Shown: piece by piece, positions 59,275 through 64,000 of the stretch | Layout of the letters: every line of letters starts with the position of its first letter | Position numbering within the stretch: the stretch's first letter is position 1 | Assembly (NCBI GenBank): GCA_009780825.1 | Contig: WQZH01000002.1 | Span: forward strand, 124,001 to 188,000 | Length of the DNA: 64,000 nucleotides | Direction of reading: 5' to 3' | From: Desulfobulbus sp. | GTDB taxonomy: Bacteria; Desulfobacterota; Desulfobulbia; Desulfobulbales; Desulfobulbaceae | Program-made: the position numbers and the translations under genes | Notes under the pieces: model-generated | Databases searched by the model: none | What the model saw: only the letters and a program-made list of their open reading frames with translations | What the model was told of the DNA's origin: nothing

Positions 59275-60666
59275 TTACGCGTGTTTCTTCTCAGGCGCCT
59301 TCATGGTAGCCAAGATGATCACGGCAACAGCCACCAGCACCGCCGAGACCACAAAAGGTGTGAGATAAGAGCCAGTCAGGCCACGGAGATAACCGCCGGA
59401 AAAGACGCCGGCAAAACCAGCCACACCCCAGGCGGTGAACAGCAGGCCATAGTTGGAACCCTGGGCGCTCGCCCCAAAGTACTGCAAGGTGGTGGCGGGA
59501 AACAGGGTGAACATGGCGCCGTAGTTCCAGCCGATCAGAGCGGCGCAAACAGCCAGCAGCACGGCGGACTTGCCTACCGGGAAGAGCACCAGCATGGCGG
59601 CAACCTGGAGGGTGAACAGGGTGACGAAGATCACCTTGGTTCCGCCGAGCTTGTCGGCGATCGGGCCGATCAGGACGCGGACCAGGGCATTGAAAATAGC
59701 CAAGACGCTCGGCGCGCCGGCAGCCGCCATGGCGATCTTCTTGACTTCATCCGCAGGAACGGTGGTAACGGAGTTTAGGGTCTTGTAGGCTGCGGTCATG
59801 GCGTCGATACCGTGCGCAGCGAGCAGGCCGATGACCATGAGACCGGCAAAGGAACCGCAGAAATAGGCAACCCACAGCAGCCAGAATTGGGGAGTTTTCT
59901 TGGTTTCTTCATAGGTATAATCGCGGGTGGCCTTGGCCGCGCCAGCGCCACCAGCGGGAGCGGGCGGATTCCAGCCGGCGGGCTTCCATCCAGCCGGTGG
60001 CACCTTCAAGCAGAAGGCGGCGATGACGACCAGGATGAACATGGCGATACCAACATATTTGAAAACAGGAAGGGCGCTGCCATTGCCGATGTCCGGCGAG
60101 TTGATCATGCTGACGGCCAGCGGAGCCATGATAAAGGAACCCAGGCCAAGGCCGACAACGGTGAAGCCGGTAGCCAGAGCACGGCGGTCAGGCCACCATT
60201 TGGGCGCGGTGGCGATCGGTGGCAGGTACACGCATCCGCCGCCAAAACCGGCGATCACGCCATAAAAGAGGTACAGCAGCCACAATGGTTTTTGATTGAC
60301 CGCTTGGAGGGCGGCTTTGGCGGCAGCGTCAGCATTGGGAGCGAGAGCGGCCGCGACAATTTCTTTAGCTGGGGGGGTGATGGTGGAGACCAGGAAAAAA
60401 CCGGCGGCCATGATGATGCCGCCAATGAGGACAACGTTTCGCGGACCGAATTTGTCACTGAGCCGGCCGGCGGGAAAGGTCATCAAACCGAAAATCAGGC
60501 AGATGATGGCATACGCCAGGGCCACGTCCATGACGGACCAGCCAAACTGCGCCTGGAGCGGTTTGATGAAAACACTAAACGCATACAGCAATAAACCGCA
60601 AGTGGTACTGCCTAGAAGACCTCCAAGGAGTGGTATCCATCTTGGAAAAGTAGTTTGTTCTGACAT
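59275..60666 (-). CDS. MFS carrier, OxlT-like oxalate/formate-monocarboxylate family
   Basis: A 463-aa membrane protein with 12 predicted segments. The N-terminus [27 protein letters not shown] and the loop-2 MFS motif [17 protein letters not shown] near 68 fit the OxlT/MCT-like group. A glycine/alanine-rich loop near 235 ([17 protein letters not shown]) precedes the second half, which has a matching motif [17 protein letters not shown] lies ahead of the start. The substrate is likely a small organic anion such as lactate, pyruvate, oxalate or formate; the neighbouring satP and pckG favour a role in acetate or C3/C4 acid metabolism. Confidence 0.88.
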   Translation of the reverse strand: MSEQTTFPRWIPLLGGLLGSTTCGLLLYAFSVFIKPLQAQFGWSVMDVALAYAIICLIFGLMTFPAGRLSDKFGPRNVVLIGGIIMAAGFFLVSTITPPAKEIVAAALAPNADAAAKAALQAVNQKPLWLLYLFYGVIAGFGGGCVYLPPIATAPKWWPDRRALATGFTVVGLGLGSFIMAPLAVSMINSPDIGNGSALPVFKYVGIAMFILVVIAAFCLKVPPAGWKPAGWNPPAPAGGAGAAKATRDYTYEETKKTPQFWLLWVAYFCGSFAGLMVIGLLAAHGIDAMTAAYKTLNSVTTVPADEVKKIAMAAAGAPSVLAIFNALVRVLIGPIADKLGGTKVIFVTLFTLQVAAMLVLFPVGKSAVLLAVCAALIGWNYGAMFTLFPATTLQYFGASAQGSNYGLLFTAWGVAGFAGVFSGGYLRGLTGSYLTPFVVSAVLVAVAVIILATMKAPEKKHA

Positions 60667-61414
60667 TGATGCGCTCCCCCTTATTCTTGAAGTTGAATTG
60701 ACCTGCTTGGCTGCGATGTGTCTTGGTCCTTGGCCGTGCTTTTTCCCCTCCTTTCTTGTTGAATTATCTTGTGATTATTAGAGTTTTTCCGCTTTCCATC
60801 ACGTTGCGGTGGACTATAAATGAGTTGTAATGTACTGTCAACGAGCAAAATCAAGGCATTTGTATGGCTTCTCCTCCTTTTTTGTCCTGATTGCAGTTTA
60901 AGATGGCCCAATAATGATACGCCATTCAGCGAGAACAACCTGAAGATGCTGGCATTTTCTCCTTCCCCGTAAAAGATTGTTCAGGACATCTAGCCAATTT
61001 ATCAATAAAAGAAAAAAAAAATTGATAAAGACGGCGGACAATAGGCTGTTGGCCGATACGATGCAAGGAGTTGAATGTTTTTTTCTGAAATCTCACATCA
61101 GAAAGTCGCCCAGATACGCATCTGGCGCGGAAAGATTTGCCCGCTGTCGGCATAACACGCTGATGGCAGGCGGAAAGTATATGTAAAGGTTGTATGGCGA
61201 TGGCCAAACCTTTTTGAGGCGGCGCTTGCCCTGCTGAGGCATGTTGCGGGAAAAAGAAGCAAGGGCATTGTGGTCTTTGCTCTCTTGCCCATGCCATGTA
61301 TTGACGCAGTTCTCCTACGGCAAAAGGCAAGGCGGACACGGGAAAAGAATTGAACAACGCAGGGCATGGGCTTCATCAAATTGAAATTTTGCCGGCCCCA
61401 CAGGAGGTACGACC
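60667..61414. other. Intergenic region upstream of two divergent genes
   Basis: A 748-bp gap. An A-rich tract is at 61005-61020, and several open frames on both strands lack ribosome sites and conserved content. I see no fragment of satP, pckG or the MFS gene here, so the decayed duplication seems to end at about 60670. Promoters for the MFS gene (minus) and the gene at 61415 (plus) must lie here. Confidence 0.4.
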
Positions 61415-61795
61415 ATGACCAATGAACGCAGCGACAGGGCAGCGGTATTGGCACAAATCCGCCAGGTGCTCGATGCGGTCGAGGCGGACGACCTCGACAC
61501 TGTATATGATCACCGGGCTGCCATTGTCGGCATGTACGCCCAGGCAATGGCGGAGTTCCATTTCGAGGAAGAGCAGCTGGATTGGCTCAATGACCTCCTG
61601 GCCGCGGTGGAGACGGACGATGTCGCTTCCTGCCGCCTTTTGCTTGGTCAGGAGACGGACACGCACACCCTGTTTCTTGCCTCTCAGTTCGTCGCCCTGA
61701 TGGCCGGTTTTTTCCATCATGACGAATTACTGACCATGGCCCAGGCCATGGGACTCGAGGCCCTGCTCATCGCGATGGAGAGCGACGGGGAATAA
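61415..61795 (+). CDS. Hypothetical acidic helical protein
   Basis: A 126-aa protein after a strong CAGGAGG ribosome site. It is strongly acidic and predicted to be largely alpha-helical (VLAQIRQVLDAVEADDLDTVYD, MAEFHFEEEQLDWLNDLLAAVE, FHHDELLTMAQAMG). There are no transmembrane segments, and one cysteine lies in VASCRLLL. I recognise no family. Its TAA is followed in the same frame by the decayed radical SAM sequence, with which it was presumably co-transcribed. Confidence 0.7.
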   Translation: MTNERSDRAAVLAQIRQVLDAVEADDLDTVYDHRAAIVGMYAQAMAEFHFEEEQLDWLNDLLAAVETDDVASCRLLLGQETDTHTLFLASQFVALMAGFFHHDELLTMAQAMGLEALLIAMESDGE

Positions 61796-61810
61796 GCGCC
61801 GGCCAGCCCA

Positions 61811-62604
61811 GAGCCCTGCCATGCCCTGCATACCCGTGGCCTGCTCCGCCGGCGCGCCGATCGTGCCTGGCGGATACTGGCCAGCTGTACCCTGTGCCCC
61901 CGCCGCTGCCGGGTCAACCGCCTGGCCGGCGAGACCGGCAGATGCGGTACCGGAGCCTTGGCCCGGATAGCCAGTTACGGTCCTCATTTCGGCGAGGAAG
62001 CCCCCCTGGTCGGCAGGGGTGGGTCCGGCACCGTCTTTTTTGCTGGCTGCAATCTCTGTTGTTGTTTTTGCCAGAATTATGGCATCAGCCAGGGCAATGC
62101 CCTGGCCCTGGAGGCCGATGCCCGCGCATTGGCCGCCGCCATGCTCGAACTGCAGGCCATGGGGTGCCACAACATCAATCTGGTCACCCCCAGCCATGTG
62201 GTGCCCCAGATATTGGCAGCCCTGATCCCGGCGCTGGAACAGGGCCTCGACATTCCCGTTGTCTTCAATTGCGGCGGTTACGAAAGTGCCGAAACCCTGG
62301 CGCTGCTGGACGGTGTAGTCGACATCTTATGCCGGATCTCAAGTTCTGGCGACCGGACACCGCAAACCGCTATGCAGGGGCGCCGGATTATCCGGAGCGG
62401 GCCAGCGAGGCCCTGGCGATCATGCATCGACAAGTCGGCGAGTTAGACATTGGGCCCGACGGTATCGCCCGCTCCGGCCTGCTGATTCGCCACCTGCTGA
62501 TGCCGGGGTCGCTTGCCGAGACGGAATCGATTCTCCGTTATGTCGCCACAAGCCTAACACCGGCCACGTATGTCAACATCATGGCCTAGTATCACCCCTG
62601 CGGC
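61811..62604 (+). pseudogene. Radical SAM protein related to pyruvate formate-lyase activating enzymes, inactivated
   Basis: Translation gives a recognisable radical SAM protein of the PflA-like group: CTLCPRRCRVNRLAGE, VGRGGSGTVFFAGCNLCCCFC with the CX3CX2C cluster motif intact, and NLVTPSHVVPQILAALIPAL. Three lesions break it. There is no ATG, GTG or TTG start before the conserved N-terminus. Near 62326-62331 one base is missing, so the frame moves from DGVVDIL to DLKFWRPDTANRYAGAPDYPE. At 62587 a TAG replaces the Gln expected in NIMAQYHPCG, after which similarity fades. A normal protein would be about 300 residues. It lies right behind the acidic gene at 61415. Confidence 0.85.
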
Positions 62605-62801
62605 TTGGCCTGTGAGCGATGGAGTTGCTCCAGCGCCATTGATTTCGTTTTGACGAACCGGGTTGCCGCTGCTACCATTAAAAGATGTTAAGTCTATCCG
62701 AGTATATCTTATACTCGCCTTTCAAGGCGGTCCCCCTGATGCTGCCCATCACGGACTGCTGTCCTTCGACAGAGAATCTTCCAGCGCACAAGGAGAGCAT
62801 G

Positions 62802-63140
62802 ATGAATTTTGGCGCCCTTGCCGAATCGATCAGCCAGTTTGTCGAGAAAACGCACTTGGTGGGACAGATCAAAGCCGTCGATGTGGCGGGATTGTTCACC
62901 AACCCCTGGTTTTTAGTCCCTTTTATCGCCTTGATCGGCCATCTCCTGTACAGGAAAGCCTTTCGCGACATGATCATTTTGGCCGCCCTCTTCGGCGCCT
63001 GGTATGCCTCGGGGACACCCTACATGCACAGCCTGGTGGTTGACGGGACCGTGCAGATCAACAAGATACTGCCGGTCCTTTTTGGCGGAGCCGCTCTGCT
63101 GGGATTGATTATTTACCTTCTTTTGGGCCGTTCCGATTGA
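62802..63140 (+). CDS. Small membrane protein of unknown function
   Basis: A 112-aa protein; the ATG at 62802 follows AAGGAG at 6 nt. After a 35-residue N-terminus it has about three membrane segments (NPWFLVPFIALIGHLLY, MIILAALFGAWYASG, ILPVLFGGAALLGLIIYLLLG). No motif identifies a function. It stands alone 74 bp before the cNMP-binding gene and may be co-transcribed with it. Confidence 0.7.
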   Translation: MNFGALAESISQFVEKTHLVGQIKAVDVAGLFTNPWFLVPFIALIGHLLYRKAFRDMIILAALFGAWYASGTPYMHSLVVDGTVQINKILPVLFGGAALLGLIIYLLLGRSD

Positions 63141-63214
63141 GCGATCCCGGTCTGGAATGATCCCGGACATGGACGTAATCCGCTGCCCGCCTGCCTGTCT
63201 GCCGCTGGAGAATC

Positions 63215-64000
63215 ATGGAATACCGTAACGCGATCTTTATTGTCAGCGAAGAGCGTTCCTGCCCGATCTACAACATCAGCGAAGAGTTCAAAGTTGAACA
63301 GGATGCCCTGACCGGTCCCGAAGGGAAGCCTGTCTGCCTGATGATGGTGCGTGAATTGATGAAGGCACTGGTTGGGAAGAAAAGTATGCAGCACTTTTCT
63401 CCAGTGGGTCCGCAGCGCGTCAAATTCGAATGCGGCGGCTGTACCGGCCTGATCCGGTTCGAGTTCAAAAAGGAAAAAGATTTTTCCACGCCCCAGATGA
63501 AGTTGCTGGCCGTTGCTGAAAAGAAGGAGCAAATGCGGAATCTGGACCGGTTCTACGGTGTATTGCGCAAGCTGGAGATCTTCGATCCGCTCAACGAAGA
63601 CAGCCTGCGCGATCTTTCTGCCCTGCTCCAACTGAAGGAATTTGAGGCCAATAAAGTAGTGCTCAAGAAAGGAGAACCAGGGACCAACCTCTATATCGTG
63701 CTCGCAGGGCGGGTCACGGTTATTGGCGACGATCGGCAAATCCTGTCCGAAATAGGAGTGGGGGAAATTTTTGGCGAGATGAGCCTGTTGTCCGGCGAGC
63801 CGGTCACCACCACCATCCATTCCCGGGAAAAGACCCTGTTGGCCATGCTCTCCAGCAAGGACTTCAAGCATATTCTCAACCGCTATCCAGTCCTCCAGGT
63901 CTTGTTCTATCGGATGCTGGTGGAACGCGCCCAGGCCAACATCATGCGTACCGGCAACATCAGCTCGGGCATGACCGGACGGCTTGCTGAAATCAACGCG
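63215..64000 (+). CDS. Cyclic nucleotide-binding domain regulator, cut by window end
   Basis: The frame opens at ATG 63215 after CTGGAG and runs off the end after 262 codons. Residues 1-95 are a domain I do not recognise; it includes MVRELMKALVGKK and FECGGCTGLIRFEF with a CxxC. Residues about 115-235 are a cNMP/CRP-type domain (LEIFDPLNEDSL, VVLKKGEPGTNLYIVLAGRVTVIG, GEIFGEMSLLSGEPV). The last residues, SSGMTGRLAEIN, resemble the start of the DUF4388 (PATAN) domain often fused to such proteins in Desulfobacterota. No DNA-binding helix is seen in the visible part. Its output is unknown. Confidence 0.82.
   Translation, partial: MEYRNAIFIVSEERSCPIYNISEEFKVEQDALTGPEGKPVCLMMVRELMKALVGKKSMQHFSPVGPQRVKFECGGCTGLIRFEFKKEKDFSTPQMKLLAVAEKKEQMRNLDRFYGVLRKLEIFDPLNEDSLRDLSALLQLKEFEANKVVLKKGEPGTNLYIVLAGRVTVIGDDRQILSEIGVGEIFGEMSLLSGEPVTTTIHSREKTLLAMLSSKDFKHILNRYPVLQVLFYRMLVERAQANIMRTGNISSGMTGRLAEINA

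Noticed and set aside
62587..62589. TAG in the radical SAM frame as a pyrrolysine codon
   Set aside because: The position is a conserved Gln in the family, the gene also has a frameshift and no start, and similarity is lost soon after. Simple inactivation explains all lesions.

Overview
The window looks like chromosomal DNA from a GC-rich sulfate-reducing bacterium of the Desulfobulbales type (Desulfobacterota, formerly Deltaproteobacteria). This is inferred from gene content: a nickel/cobalt ECF transporter, tRNA-Sec, rubrerythrin, a free-standing FmdE-like protein, a divergent GTP-dependent PEP carboxykinase, a YaaH-type acetate transporter, and DUF4388/cNMP-type regulation. No 16S gene is present, so the genus is not claimed. 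There are no rRNA genes, CRISPR arrays, complete insertion sequences or prophages.

Layout. 0-4.6 kb (minus strand): cbiMN-cbiQ-cbiO metal transporter, preceded by candidate operator half-sites and an orphan BtuF-like binding protein, followed by a broken WG-repeat gene. 4.7-5.5 kb: selC (tRNA-Sec), a possible 45-aa gene and copy 1 of a MITE-like repeat. 5.9-17.8 kb: a membrane coiled-coil protein, yrfG, mfd, bamA with an extra N-terminal domain, plsC, icd, comF and a MepK-like peptidase. 18-29.6 kb: a large hybrid histidine kinase and the overlapping recC-recB-recD operon. 30-38.6 kb: Fur/PerR regulator, tpx, a VKOR-thioredoxin fusion, a ModF-like double ABC ATPase with a degenerate first half, gamma carbonic anhydrase, a CBM48 protein, two overlapping U32-type genes and an FmdE-like protein. 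38.8-39.6 kb: an AT-rich HNH nuclease gene that looks imported. 39.8-49 kb (minus): SpeE-like protein, tgt-yajC, FKBP, APH-like kinase, autotransporter, copy 2 of the MITE and an EAL-HDOD protein. 49.2-55.3 kb (plus): rubrerythrin, purU, a beta-lactamase-like serine hydrolase and a transketolase-like protein. 55.4-60.7 kb (minus): pckG, satP and an OxlT-like MFS carrier interspersed with decayed copies of the same genes. 61.4-64 kb: a small acidic protein, a radical SAM pseudogene, a small membrane protein and a cNMP-binding protein cut by the window end.

How they work together. PEPCK, acetate/monocarboxylate carriers, NADP-isocitrate dehydrogenase and the transketolase-like enzyme serve central carbon flow. 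Fur/PerR, Tpx and rubrerythrin form the peroxide defence expected of an anaerobe. RecBCD and Mfd do DNA repair, BamA and YajC serve envelope biogenesis, and the metal importer may supply nickel or cobalt enzymes. The most informative non-gene structure is the 57.4-60.7 kb region. It preserves the remains of a duplicated satP/MFS/pck block in which each gene keeps one intact copy and one relic. Next come the paired MITE-like elements and the multiply broken radical SAM gene.
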